From Methylobacterium gregans (GTDB lineage: Bacteria > Pseudomonadota > Alphaproteobacteria > Rhizobiales > Beijerinckiaceae): DNA of 44,554 nucleotides. The stretch is from NCBI RefSeq assembly GCF_022179245.1, contig NZ_BPQM01000042.1, positions 1 through 44,554 on the forward strand. Direction: 5' to 3'. The notes below the pieces were generated by a model. It worked only from the letters and a program-made list of their open reading frames with translations, was not told where the DNA came from and made no database searches. Positions 7,359 to 16,038 of this stretch are shown here, one piece after another; the first letter of the stretch is position 1; the number at the start of each line of letters is the position of its first letter. Both the position numbers and the translations under genes were made by a program.

Positions 7359-7988
7359 TCAGCGGTTGGCGGTCATTGCCGGCGAGGTGAGGCCGCCGAG
7401 GGAGACCCAGGCGGTAGCCTCCTGGCTCTCGCGCTTGACGAAGACGTAGCCGGTGCGGTGCCAGGGCAGGATCTGGCTGGTCTTGTTGTCGAGCACGAGG
7501 TCGCCGCGGTCGGTGATCAGGGTGAGCACGGCGTGGCCCTCGCCCTTCTCGTCGATCACCACCGTCATGCGCATGGCCCGCTTGGGCAGGCCGGCGGCGG
7601 CCAGCAGGTGGCGCTTGAGGAGCTGGAAGTCCTCGCAATCGCCGATGCCGTCCTCGGCGAGGTCCCAGCGGTCGGGCGTGCCGAGATGGTCCTGGTCGGT
7701 CATCGCCTGCACGCTCTTGTTCACGCGCTTGTTGACCGCGATGATCGTCGACCACAGAGCCGGCGTCAGGCTGATCCGCGCCGGCTCGGCCCGGTCCACC
7801 GCGCACTCCGCCGCGTAACCCTGGCAGAACGTCACCCACGCCGCGATCGGCTTGGCCGCGCCGAGCGGGGTCGCTCCCGCCTCGATCACGGGCAGGGTAG
7901 CCTCGACGGCCTGGGCCGCCCCGCCGAGCAGACCGACGCACAGGCCGACCGCGACACCGACCACTTTCAGAACCGATCCGCCGCGCAT
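7359..7988 (-). CDS. Transglutaminase-like cysteine peptidase (BTLCP family), paralogue 2
   Basis: A 209-residue paralogue of the protein encoded at 6067-6768. It has a clear Sec signal peptide (V-V-G-V-A-V-G-L-C-V-G-L, ending A-Q-A at about residue 27) and the triad Cys118 (G-D-C-E-D-F), His152 (G-E-G-H-A-V-L) and Asp167 (V-L-D-N-K-T). The C-terminal sequence S-P-A-M-T-A-N-R is almost the same as in paralogue 1 (S-P-A-V-T-A-N-R). It is a probable periplasmic or secreted peptidase of unknown substrate. The ATG at 7988 is preceded by GAGGGTGG. Upstream, GGAAC (8038-8034), a 17-base spacer and CGTG (8016-8013) resemble a weaker EcfG promoter. Confidence 0.85.
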   Translation of the reverse strand: MRGGSVLKVVGVAVGLCVGLLGGAAQAVEATLPVIEAGATPLGAAKPIAAWVTFCQGYAAECAVDRAEPARISLTPALWSTIIAVNKRVNKSVQAMTDQDHLGTPDRWDLAEDGIGDCEDFQLLKRHLLAAAGLPKRAMRMTVVIDEKGEGHAVLTLITDRGDLVLDNKTSQILPWHRTGYVFVKRESQEATAWVSLGGLTSPAMTANR

Positions 7989-8012
7989 CGCAACCACCCT
8001 CGTTCGTGTGGT

Positions 8013-8038
8013 CACGATGCCGCCTCGGCCCCTGTTCC
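8013..8038 (-). promoter_or_regulatory. Possible weak EcfG-type promoter for BTLCP paralogue 2
   Basis: On the minus strand, GGAAC (8038-8034), a 17-base spacer and CGTG (8016-8013). The -35 element is perfect and the -10 differs from CGTT at the last base. The -10 lies about 25 bases before the ATG at 7988. Confidence 0.3.
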
Positions 8039-8374
8039 GCGCTGAAACCGATGCGCGCAATTTTATCGATTCGCCGCCCCCTGCGCCCGGCCTCGGCGCA
8101 GGCACAACTGGGCCTCACGCCGATGCCGCGACTTGCGGGCATCGCGTTCAGGAATGGGAAATCCTGTTCGCGAGTGGAGGAGAGGGGCGCCGTCGATCCG
8201 GACGGCGATGCGGCCTCCGGATGCCGCTTCGGCGCGCGATGCCTCTCTCCCCGCGATGCGAGGGAAGGCGACAGGAGACGGTGTCGGACAGGTGAGACGA
8301 TACGGCGTGAGGAAGCCGCGGGCTATCGCTGCCCTTGAGGGCGAGCAGGCAAGCCGGGCGCCTCGCGCCCCGAG

Positions 8375-8398
8375 TGCGGAGGCCCGTCCGCCTCCGCA
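8375..8398 (-). terminator. Terminator of the PilZ gene
   Basis: Perfect 9-bp stem TGCGGAGGC (8375-8383) / GCCTCCGCA (8390-8398) with a 6-base loop, starting 7 bases beyond the stop codon at 8406. There is no U-tract. Confidence 0.55.
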
Positions 8399-8405
8399 TC
8401 CCGCC

Positions 8406-9068
8406 TCAGAGCGTCATGCCGTCGTGGAAGCGGTCGGGGTCGATCGGCAGCAGGAACTGCACGCCGAGGCCGCCCTCGAAATAGCGCACGACCCGGCCCG
8501 GCGTCTTGCCGACGGTGACGACCGCACCGATCGCGGGCTGGGCCGCGCACGCGATGGCAGCGCCCGACATCGAGAAATCGATGATGCGGGCATGGACCTC
8601 GCGACCCGTCTCGAGGCGCAGCACGATGCCCGGCATCTTCGGCACGATGCGCTCGTGGGTGCGGCCCTCGGGAAGGCCGAGCATCTCGCGGTTGGCGAGC
8701 CAAGTGAGCTGCGAGGCGATCTTGTCGCGCTTGCGCGCCGTGCCGCCGAGCTCGATCGCGAAACCGCCGGCCGTATGGCGGGCGATAGTGCCCTCGATGC
8801 GGCCGACCTGCTCCAGATAGAGCACGACCCGCTCGCCGACGCTGCCGACCACCGCGCAGGTCAGGCGCACGCCGCCCGGCGACATATCGACGGTCTGGCA
8901 GGGATATTCCCGCCGGTCGCTCAGCATGTAGCGGCCGAGCAGGGCCACCTGCACGCGCTGGAACCGGCGCTGGTCGGAGGCGCGCACGGCGTGCCGCGGC
9001 GTCGGCGCACGGCCCGTCTCGGGCACGATGCCGCCGGGGCCCGCAGGCATGACGAGACTCGCTTGCAT
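8406..9068 (-). CDS. Tandem PilZ-domain protein
   Basis: A 220-residue cytoplasmic protein with two PilZ-like domains, a fold that binds cyclic di-GMP. The first has R-R-F-Q-R at 34-38 (RxxxR) and D61-M-S63-P-G-G66 (DxSxxG). The second has R136-T-H-E-R140 and D164-F-S166-M-S-G169. Both therefore keep the motifs that contact the dinucleotide. No output domain is attached, so it may act by protein contact on motility, polysaccharide or other c-di-GMP outputs (inference). The ATG at 9068 is the first good start. The PAS-type gene upstream on the same strand ends 103 bases away. Confidence 0.8.
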   Translation of the reverse strand: MQASLVMPAGPGGIVPETGRAPTPRHAVRASDQRRFQRVQVALLGRYMLSDRREYPCQTVDMSPGGVRLTCAVVGSVGERVVLYLEQVGRIEGTIARHTAGGFAIELGGTARKRDKIASQLTWLANREMLGLPEGRTHERIVPKMPGIVLRLETGREVHARIIDFSMSGAAIACAAQPAIGAVVTVGKTPGRVVRYFEGGLGVQFLLPIDPDRFHDGMTL

Positions 9069-9171
9069 CCGGATCCAAATGGTGGACTGACGTTGGACCG
9101 GGACGTTACGCGCCGCCCGTTACGAAAGCCTTTTCCGGTTGCGTGAAAACCTGAGGTCGTGCCGCGCGGCC

Positions 9172-9783
9172 TCAGGCGCGTCCGCCGCGATGGACGAGCA
9201 GGTGCCCGCGGCGCACGGGTGCGGCGTCGTTGGCGGGGGCCGGGGGAACCGCGTCGGGCAGCGGGCGGGCCCCGCTCCCGAGGATCCGGAGCGACACGGT
9301 CTCCAGCCGGGTCAGGGGCCGCAGGCCGATCCAGTGCGGCACGGTGAGGGGGCTGAGAGTGCCGAGCATGCGCGCGTGCGTGCGCCCCCGGTGGCGCAGC
9401 GGCAGCAGCAGGAGTTCGAGATCCAGGCCCTCGCCGGCCGCGGTGTGCCCGCGCAGGCCCATCACCGCGCCGACGCCCTCGCCGGCCACGATCTCGAGGA
9501 TCCGCCACGATTCGGCGTGGACCGGTCCGGCGAGCGCGGGGTCCGGCTGCCAGAGGCTGCCGAAGGGGAGCCCGCGCAGCTCCCGGCCGAACAGCGCGCA
9601 GACCCGCGTGCCGGCGAGCCGGAGAGGGGCCTGGCGCATCGGCAGGTCGATCTCCAGGATCAGGCTGTCGGCGAGCAGGTGCCGGATCTCGCCGGGCTCG
9701 ATCTCCGAGCGCTCGGGCGCGCAGCGTTCCCCACGGAGCCGATTCCAGTAGGTGTGCAGTGCGCGACTGGTCGGATGCTTCAT
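9172..9783 (-). CDS. PAS-domain protein of the PAS_5 type
   Basis: A 203-residue protein resembling the alphaproteobacterial PAS_5 (DUF1457) family. It starts M-K-H-P-T-S-R-A-L-H-T-Y-W-N-R-L-R-G and has the typical early W, R-x-E-I-x-P and L-F-G-R-E-L-R-G pattern. The rest is one PAS-like domain with no kinase or DNA-binding domain. The family's role is unknown. The C terminus is Arg/Ala-rich and low complexity. The start at 9783 is chosen because the conserved N terminus begins there, although the frame is open much further upstream inside the divergent rhomboid gene. Confidence 0.75.
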   Translation of the reverse strand: MKHPTSRALHTYWNRLRGERCAPERSEIEPGEIRHLLADSLILEIDLPMRQAPLRLAGTRVCALFGRELRGLPFGSLWQPDPALAGPVHAESWRILEIVAGEGVGAVMGLRGHTAAGEGLDLELLLLPLRHRGRTHARMLGTLSPLTVPHWIGLRPLTRLETVSLRILGSGARPLPDAVPPAPANDAAPVRRGHLLVHRGGRA

Positions 9784-10032
9784 GTGTCCCGGATCCGTCC
9801 CTGACCTCACGGGGCTGTCCCGGTTCGGCACACCCGAGAGCGGGTTTCCGAACGATCGTGAAAGCTTAAGGAATCGCTGCGCACACCCTATGCCGTCGCG
9901 CTGCCCGAGGCGCGCGTAACCTGTCCTTAGGGTTAATTGTCCCCCGCCAATCGTGCGCTGCGTCCCAGAGCCGCCGCGCCGCTTCCGGGGGAGGACTTGC
10001 CCCACGGTCGCCCGAGCCGACATGGTGGGGCG

Positions 10033-10854
10033 ATGGACGCCTCCCCCGATTTCCCACGCCAGAGCCGCGTGCCCGTGTTCAACCTGCCGGGCGTGGTCAC
10101 CGCCTCGATCGCGCTGATGATGGCGATCCACGCGGCCCGCACCCTCCTGCTTCCGGACGATTGGGACATCCGGCTCTTCGATGCGCTGGCCCTGCTGCCG
10201 GTGCGCTGGACGCTCTGGATCGATCCGGACCGGGCCCAGGCCGTGATCGACGCCGCCGCGAAGGTCGAGGTACCCGGCTACGCGGAGGCCGTCGAGACCT
10301 ACATCCGCGTCTTCGCGAACGACCCGGAGCCGAAGCTCTGGACCTTCGCCAGCTACGCGCTGCTGCACGGCTCTTGGCTGCACGTGATCTTCAACAGCGT
10401 CTGGCTCGCGGCCTTCGGCTCGCCGGTGGCGCGCCGCTGCGGGGCGTGGCGCTACGGGCTGATCGGGCTCGCCGGCACCGTGGCAGGGGCGGCGCTCCAT
10501 GTGGCGATCGACCCGTTGAGCACCGCGCCGCTGGTGGGCGCCTCGGCAGGCGTCTCGGCGCTGATGGCGGCCGCCGCGCGCTTCGTGTTCCAGCCGCCCG
10601 CCGCGGGCTACGGCAGCCAGCCCTGGCAGCTGCCGCCGCGGCGCCCGCCCGAGACCCTGCCCGAATTGCTGCGCAACCGCACGGCGGTGACGTTCCTGAT
10701 CATCTGGCTCGTCACCAACCTGCTGTTCGGCATCATCGCCCTGCCGTTCGGCGCAGAGGGCACCACGATCGCCTGGGACGCGCATCTCGGCGGCTTCGCG
10801 GTGGGCTTCTTCCTGTTCCCCTTCGTGGACCCGCTGAGCCGGTCACCGCGCTGA
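10033..10854 (+). CDS. Rhomboid-family intramembrane serine protease
   Basis: A 273-residue polytopic membrane protein. The likely catalytic dyad is Ser171 in V-G-A-S-A-G-V and His251 in W-D-A-H-L-G-G-F. The upstream H117-V-I-F-N121 matches the rhomboid HxxxN element in the oxyanion helix. About six membrane helices are expected, with a long loop between the first and second segments (residues about 45-100). Rhomboids cut transmembrane substrates within the bilayer, and the substrate is unknown. The ATG at 10033 has a GGGGCG lead. The frame also reads from a TTG at 9937, but that extension is Arg/Pro-rich. Confidence 0.85.
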   Translation: MDASPDFPRQSRVPVFNLPGVVTASIALMMAIHAARTLLLPDDWDIRLFDALALLPVRWTLWIDPDRAQAVIDAAAKVEVPGYAEAVETYIRVFANDPEPKLWTFASYALLHGSWLHVIFNSVWLAAFGSPVARRCGAWRYGLIGLAGTVAGAALHVAIDPLSTAPLVGASAGVSALMAAAARFVFQPPAAGYGSQPWQLPPRRPPETLPELLRNRTAVTFLIIWLVTNLLFGIIALPFGAEGTTIAWDAHLGGFAVGFFLFPFVDPLSRSPR

Positions 10855-11027
10855 GGTTGGCGCCCGCCCATGCGAACATTGCAGAGCCGGGCAGCGTGCA
10901 GCGCTTGCCATCCGGCCGCATTCGCCACACACTTGCCGCGATCGGCATGAGCGCCGGGACGAACCCGGCCGAGCCGCAACCAGCGCGCCGCGGGGCTGCG
11001 GCGTGCTTCTCCAGGCAGGGAGGGGAC

Positions 11028-11459
11028 ATGACCGTCGCACGCATTCTCATCGAGAAGGGCAATTCCGTCGTCACGATCGGCCCGGCCCACACGCTGGACG
11101 CCGCGATCCACCTGCTCGCCGAGAAGAGCATCGGCGCGCTCGTGGTGACGGAGGCGGACGGCCGGGTGGCCGGCATCCTCTCGGAGCGCGACATCATGCG
11201 GGTGCTGGCCAAGCTCGGCGCCGCGGCGCTCGACGAGCCGGTCTCCGCGCACATGACCCGCAAGGTGACCACCTGCGGCCGCAGCACCACCGTCGAGGAG
11301 GTGATGCAGACCATGACCGCGGGCCGCTTCCGCCACGTGCCGGTCTGCGAGGACGGACACCTCGTCGGCATGGTCTCGATCGGCGACGTGGTGAAGCGGC
11401 GCATCGCCACCGTCGAGGCCGAGCACCAGGCCCTGCGCGACTACATCACCACGGCCTGA
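11028..11459 (+). CDS. CBS-domain pair protein
   Basis: A 143-residue protein made almost entirely of two CBS motifs (about residues 8-62 and 74-128), with the patterns L-A-E-K-S-I-G-A-L-V-V, G-I-L-S-E-R-D-I-M-R and G-R-F-R-H-V-P-V, G-M-V-S-I-G-D-V-V-K. CBS pairs bind adenosine nucleotides (AMP, ATP or SAM) and act as energy or redox sensors. Stand-alone examples are common in Alphaproteobacteria, with unknown partners. The ATG at 11028 follows GGCAGGGAGGGGAC, a strong ribosome site. It is followed by a palindromic repeat and the convergent patatin gene. Confidence 0.88.
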   Translation: MTVARILIEKGNSVVTIGPAHTLDAAIHLLAEKSIGALVVTEADGRVAGILSERDIMRVLAKLGAAALDEPVSAHMTRKVTTCGRSTTVEEVMQTMTAGRFRHVPVCEDGHLVGMVSIGDVVKRRIATVEAEHQALRDYITTA

Positions 11460-11460
11460 G

Positions 11461-11587
11461 TCCCGGGCTCCCGAGGAGACAAGACCCTTCGGCGGGGTTC
11501 GGGGCAGGGCCCCCCAGGTGGCTTCGCCACATCACCAGGGCTCCGCCCTGGACCTGCCGAAGGCCGAAGATCTTCGGGATCCGGGAC
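11461..11587. repeat. Composite palindromic repeat between convergent genes, copy B
   Basis: Same family as 5911-6066: ACCCTTCGGCGGGGTTCGGG at the left, and CTTCGGGATCCGGGACC at the right against CTTCGGGATCCAGGAC in copy A. Internal hairpins are GTGGC-TTC-GCCAC (11518-11530) and CCAGGG-CTCCG-CCCTGG (11535-11551). Like copy A, it fills the gap between two convergent genes and ends at the stop codon of the minus-strand gene. Confidence 0.7.
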
Positions 11588-12595
11588 CTAAGCTCTGGCG
11601 CTCGCGCCGGCCATCAGGGCTCGTAGGCGGGGCAGGGCGGCGCGGGCGGCTGCCTCGCCGAGCGCGATGCCCTCGGCCGCCCGGTGGAACTCGAACAGGC
11701 CCATCCCGGACAGTTCCGGGCCGATGCTGAGATCGGGCGGGTCGCGCTCCAGGCGGGCGCGCGAGATCCGGTCCTGGGTGATGTTGAAGGCGTCGAACAT
11801 CACCCGGGCGATGCCGGGCGCGGCCGGCACGGGATCGCGCGGCCGGCGGCGCCGGCGGCGCACCGCCCCGAACAGGCTCCAGCGGCGGCGCGCCTCGACG
11901 GCGCCCGCCACCGCCCACTCGACCGGGTCCGGGGCCTCGGGCTCGATCACGCGACCGCGGGTGCCGGATTCGCAGCCGAGATTGACGCAGACCACGAGGT
12001 CCGCCCCCATCGCCCGGGCGAGCGCCACCGGCACCGGGTTGACCAGCGTGCCGTCCATCAGCAGGCGCCCGTCGATATGGACCGGCGGGAAGATGCCCGG
12101 CAGCGCGTAGGAGGCCTGCACCGCCTCGATCAGGGGCCCCCGGCTCAGCCAGACCTCGTGGCCGGCGCCGAGCTCGGTCGCCACCGCCGCGAAGCGCACG
12201 GGCAGGTCCTCGATGCGGCGCGTCTCGAGGTCCGCCACGAGCCGTTTGCGCAGCCGGTCGCCGCCGATCAGGCTGGCGCCCGACAGGCGCAGGTCGAGCA
12301 GGCCGACGACCCGGCGCTTGGTGAGCGCGCGGGCGAAGTCCTCCAGCGCGTCGAGCTTGCCGGCGGCGTAGCAGGCGCCGACCACCGCGCCGATCGAGCA
12401 GCCCGCCACCACGCCCGGATGGATGCCGGCCTGCTCCAGCGCCCGGATCACGCCGATATGCGCCCAGCCCCGGGCCGAGCCGCCGCCCAGCGCGAGGCCG
12501 AGCCGGGGCCCCGCCGCGGGGGCGCGGCGCGGCTCGACGGCGTCCGGCCCGAAGCCCGGATCCGGCGCCGCGCGGGTGCCCGCGCGCAGGCTCAA
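11588..12595 (-). CDS. Patatin-like phospholipase (RssA-type)
   Basis: A 335-residue patatin-family serine acyl hydrolase. It has the oxyanion loop G-G-G-S-A-R-G at about residues 37-43, the nucleophile elbow G-C-S67-I-G and the catalytic D181-G-T-L. The Ser/Asp dyad is intact. Members hydrolyse lipid acyl esters, and the substrate here is unknown. No ATG or GTG precedes the domain in a sensible place. The best start is a TTG at 12595 that overlaps the hisI stop (TTGA), which implies translational coupling. The first 30 residues are low complexity. An Arg-rich stretch lies near residues 235-255. Confidence 0.82.
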   Translation of the reverse strand: MSLRAGTRAAPDPGFGPDAVEPRRAPAAGPRLGLALGGGSARGWAHIGVIRALEQAGIHPGVVAGCSIGAVVGACYAAGKLDALEDFARALTKRRVVGLLDLRLSGASLIGGDRLRKRLVADLETRRIEDLPVRFAAVATELGAGHEVWLSRGPLIEAVQASYALPGIFPPVHIDGRLLMDGTLVNPVPVALARAMGADLVVCVNLGCESGTRGRVIEPEAPDPVEWAVAGAVEARRRWSLFGAVRRRRRRPRDPVPAAPGIARVMFDAFNITQDRISRARLERDPPDLSIGPELSGMGLFEFHRAAEGIALGEAAARAALPRLRALMAGASARA

Positions 12596-13014
12596 GGGTC
12601 GGTCGGACGCAGCACCGCGCGGCCGGCCGAGCGGTCGAGCGAGACGCTGCGGTAGAAGCAGGCGCGCCGGCCGGTGTGGCAGCAGCCGCCGTCGCCGCCG
12701 ACCTCCACGGTGATCAGCACGGCGTCCTGGTCGCAATCGGTGCGCATCTCGACGACGCGCTGGATCTGCCCGGAGGTCGCGCCCTTGTGCCAGAGCTCGC
12801 CGCGGGAGCGCGACCAGTACCAGGCCTCGCCGGTCTCCAGCGTCCGCGCCAGCGCCTCGGCGTTCATGTGCGCCAGCATCAGCACGCGCCCGTCATGGGC
12901 GTCGACCGCGATGCAGCTGATCAGCCCGTTGGCGTCGAAGCGGGGCGTGAAGGCGGAGCCTTCCTCGACCGCGTGACGGCTGCCGGGGGCATCGAAGGAC
13001 GGGGGGGTCGTCAT
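12592..13014 (-). CDS. hisI: Phosphoribosyl-AMP cyclohydrolase
   Basis: A 140-residue HisI, which opens the adenine ring of phosphoribosyl-AMP in histidine biosynthesis (third step). Signature features are [22 protein letters not shown], the metal-binding D93-C-D-Q-D and C111-C-H-T-G-R-R-A-C-F. It is a monofunctional form without the HisE domain, as usual in Alphaproteobacteria. It lies 55 bases after folE and overlaps the patatin gene by 4 bases. Confidence 0.95.
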   Translation of the reverse strand: MTTPPSFDAPGSRHAVEEGSAFTPRFDANGLISCIAVDAHDGRVLMLAHMNAEALARTLETGEAWYWSRSRGELWHKGATSGQIQRVVEMRTDCDQDAVLITVEVGGDGGCCHTGRRACFYRSVSLDRSAGRAVLRPTDP

Positions 13015-13038
13015 CGGGATCGGTCACCGCGTGTTCCG

Positions 13039-13059
13039 CCTCCCCCTGAGCGGGGGAGG
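13039..13059 (-). terminator. Hairpin between folE and hisI
   Basis: Perfect 8-bp stem CCTCCCCC (13039-13046) / GGGGGAGG (13052-13059) with loop TGAGC, 10 bases after the folE stop. It may attenuate transcription into hisI. Its sequence resembles other CCTC/GAGG palindromes in this window. Confidence 0.4.
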
Positions 13060-13069
13060 GTGCATGACG

Positions 13070-13822
13070 TCAGCCCTTGCCGCCGCGCACCAGGGTGAGG
13101 AAGCGGACCTGCTCGTTCGGGTCGTCCTTGAAGACGCCGCGGAACTGGCTGGTGATGGTTGAGACGCCGGCCTTCTGCACGCCGCGCATGGCCATGCAGA
13201 GATGTTCGGCCTCGACCAGCACGGCGACGCCGCGGGGCTTGAGGATGCTCTCGATCACGTCGGCGATCTGGGCCGTCATGGTTTCCTGCGTCTGCAGGCG
13301 GCGGGCGAAGGTATCGACCACCCGGGCGAGCTTCGAGAGGCCGACCACGCCCTTGGTCGGGTAGTAGGCGATGTGGGCGAGGCCCATGAAGGGCACCATG
13401 TGGTGCTCGCAGTGCGAGTAGAACGGGATGTCGCGCACCAGCACGATGTCCGAGTAGCCCTCGACCTCCTCGAAGACCCGCTCCAGCAGCTCCTCGGCAT
13501 CGGTGTTGTAGCCGCCGAAGAGCTGGCCGTAGGCCTTCACCACGCGGGCGGGCGTGTCGAGCAGTCCCTCGCGGGTCGGGTCGTCGCCAGCCCAGCGCAG
13601 CAGGGTGCGCACGGCGGCCTCGGCCTCCTCGCGGCTCGGGCGACCGAGCGCGATGCCCTCGGGCACGCGGGTGGCGGACGCGGGCTCCGGGGCGATCTCG
13701 GGCGAGATCTCAGAAGCCTGCGACTCGGCGCGGGGCGCGTTATCGTTGCGCATCATTGGCAGAACCCGGCCCTCCTCGGCCTCGACCGAGCGGTAGGACA
13801 GGGATTTGAGAGCGGCATCCAT
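13070..13822 (-). CDS. folE: GTP cyclohydrolase I
   Basis: A 250-residue FolE, which converts GTP to dihydroneopterin triphosphate, the first step of folate and pterin synthesis, in the cytoplasm. Methylotrophs also need tetrahydrofolate cofactors. The zinc ligands are Cys138 and His141 (S-H-C-E-H-H) and Cys209 (H-L-C-M-A-M-R-G-V). [10 protein letters not shown] and Q-T-Q-E are the substrate-site motifs. A non-conserved extension of about 55 residues precedes the core. The ATG at 13822 is preceded by GGGCGGGAG, and an ATG at 13855 is an alternative. Confidence 0.95.
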   Translation of the reverse strand: MDAALKSLSYRSVEAEEGRVLPMMRNDNAPRAESQASEISPEIAPEPASATRVPEGIALGRPSREEAEAAVRTLLRWAGDDPTREGLLDTPARVVKAYGQLFGGYNTDAEELLERVFEEVEGYSDIVLVRDIPFYSHCEHHMVPFMGLAHIAYYPTKGVVGLSKLARVVDTFARRLQTQETMTAQIADVIESILKPRGVAVLVEAEHLCMAMRGVQKAGVSTITSQFRGVFKDDPNEQVRFLTLVRGGKG

Positions 13823-14128
13823 GGCATCTCCCGCCCGCGCCACACGGGACTTCATGGTCGTGCTGTCGGGCTTTGCGTACATCGCGACAGGGCGTCCCGG
13901 GCTTCGTCTCCGGTCCGGGGTCGGAGTCCGGACGGTGCCCGCTGCGATCGAGCGCCCCTGGCCGTGGGCGCGACCCTGGTCGACGGCCGCCTCCTCGCGA
14001 AGCGGCGTGTTCCCGCCTATATCGTCGTTTCGGCGCCGTCGCGCAACGGACCATCCGATGCGCGGCGTGCGGGGCTGATCCCGATCGCGACGGGTTCCTG
14101 CGAGAGAGCGACAGAGAGCGACGCTTCG
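13823..14128. other. Divergent region between folE and the IscU-like gene
   Basis: 306 bases without a supported gene. On the minus strand TTGCGC and GATATA (14023-14018), 17 bases apart, form a weak candidate folE promoter. The patch at 14018-14023 is the only AT-rich point. Nothing else was recognised. Confidence 0.3.
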
Positions 14129-14572
14129 ATGCTCGACGACATCTACAACCGGCGCATCCTCGAACTCGCCGCCGACATCCCCCGGCTCGGGCGTCTCGAC
14201 CGGCCGGACGCCAGCGCCACAGCGCATTCCAAGCTCTGCGGCTCGACCGTGACGATCGATCTGGCGCTGGACGCCGAGGACCGCGTCGCCGATTTCGCCC
14301 ACGAGGTGCGGGCCTGCGCGCTGGGGCAGGCCTCCTCCTCGCTGATGGCGCGCCACGTGGTCGGCGCCTCCGCGGCGGAGCTGCGGGGCCTGCGCGAGGC
14401 GGTGCGGGCCATGCTGAAGCAGGGCGCGGCCCCGCCGGATGGGCCCTGGGCGGATTTCGCGGTGCTGGAACCGGTGCGCGACTTCAAGGCCCGCCACGCC
14501 TCGACGCTGCTGACCTTCGACGCCGTGGTGGACGCTCTCGACCAGATCGCGGCCAAGCGGCAGGCCGCCTGA
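14129..14572 (+). CDS. IscU/NifU-N-like iron-sulfur cluster assembly scaffold
   Basis: A 147-residue protein of the IscU-like fold, in which conserved cysteines hold a nascent Fe-S cluster. Cys37 (S-K-L-C-G-S) and Cys63 ([12 protein letters not shown]) are kept. The third position, usually R-H-x-C, reads R-H-A124-S-T here, so the third cysteine is missing. The Asp next to the first Cys is replaced by Ser. It may be a divergent member specific to Alphaproteobacteria rather than a full scaffold. The ATG at 14129 starts the conserved L-D-D-I-Y-N-x-x-I-L-E-L. yidD follows 10 bases downstream. Confidence 0.82.
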   Translation: MLDDIYNRRILELAADIPRLGRLDRPDASATAHSKLCGSTVTIDLALDAEDRVADFAHEVRACALGQASSSLMARHVVGASAAELRGLREAVRAMLKQGAAPPDGPWADFAVLEPVRDFKARHASTLLTFDAVVDALDQIAAKRQAA

Positions 14573-14582
14573 GGGGCCTCGC

Positions 14583-14909
14583 GTGAGCCTGACCCGACAG
14601 GCGGCGCATGTCGCGATCCGGGGCTACCAGCTCACCCTGTCGGGCCTCGTCGGGCGCCAGTGCCGACACTGGCCGAGCTGCTCCGCCTACACGGACGAGG
14701 CGATCGGCCGGCACGGCCTCTGGCCGGGCGGCTGGATGGGCTTGGCCCGGATCTGCCGCTGCGGCCCCTTCGGCACCCACGGCATCGACCTCGTGCCTGA
14801 GGCGCTGCCGGTGGGCGCGCGCTGGTACCGCCCCTGGGCGTACGGCCGCTGGCGCGGCACGCTGACTCCGCCGCCGCTCTGCGAGGCGGTGGAGGAGGGC
14901 GGCGGATAG
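14583..14909 (+). CDS. yidD: Membrane protein insertion efficiency factor YidD
   Basis: A 108-residue YidD, a small amphipathic inner-membrane-associated protein that assists YidC insertion. The signature [26 protein letters not shown] and [11 protein letters not shown] is complete. It starts at a GTG 10 bases after the IscU-like gene, so the two are probably co-transcribed. The C-terminal 35 residues are variable. Confidence 0.92.
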   Translation: MSLTRQAAHVAIRGYQLTLSGLVGRQCRHWPSCSAYTDEAIGRHGLWPGGWMGLARICRCGPFGTHGIDLVPEALPVGARWYRPWAYGRWRGTLTPPPLCEAVEEGGG

Positions 14910-14914
14910 CCCAG

Positions 14915-14945
14915 CCTCTCCCCCTCTGCGGGAGAGGGAGAGCGC
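14915..14945. repeat. Small CCTCTCCC palindrome after yidD
   Basis: Stem CCTCTCCC (14915-14922) / GGGAGAGG (14930-14937) with a 7-base loop containing CTCTGC, then AGAGCGCCG. The same core (CCCTCTGCGGG, then AGCGCCG) recurs at 19805-19865, so this looks like a shorter copy of that element. It may also end yidD transcription. Confidence 0.55.
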
Positions 14946-15034
14946 CGTGGGAATGCCGTGCGGCGATGCCGACCTTGCCAGCCCGGCGGAAAGCGCGCCA
15001 CACTCCGCGCCCGGATGAAGGAACGCCCGCGCGC

Positions 15035-16036
<1,002 letters not shown>

Positions 16037-16038
16037 GC

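Larger units (their letters stand above)
7989..8405. other. Intergenic region between BTLCP paralogue 2 and the PilZ gene
   Basis: 417 bases with no supported gene. It contains the weak GGAAC promoter, an AT-rich patch at 8057-8068 that reads GATAAAAT on the minus strand, and the terminator of the PilZ gene at its right end. Open frames across it have no recognisable product. Confidence 0.4.
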
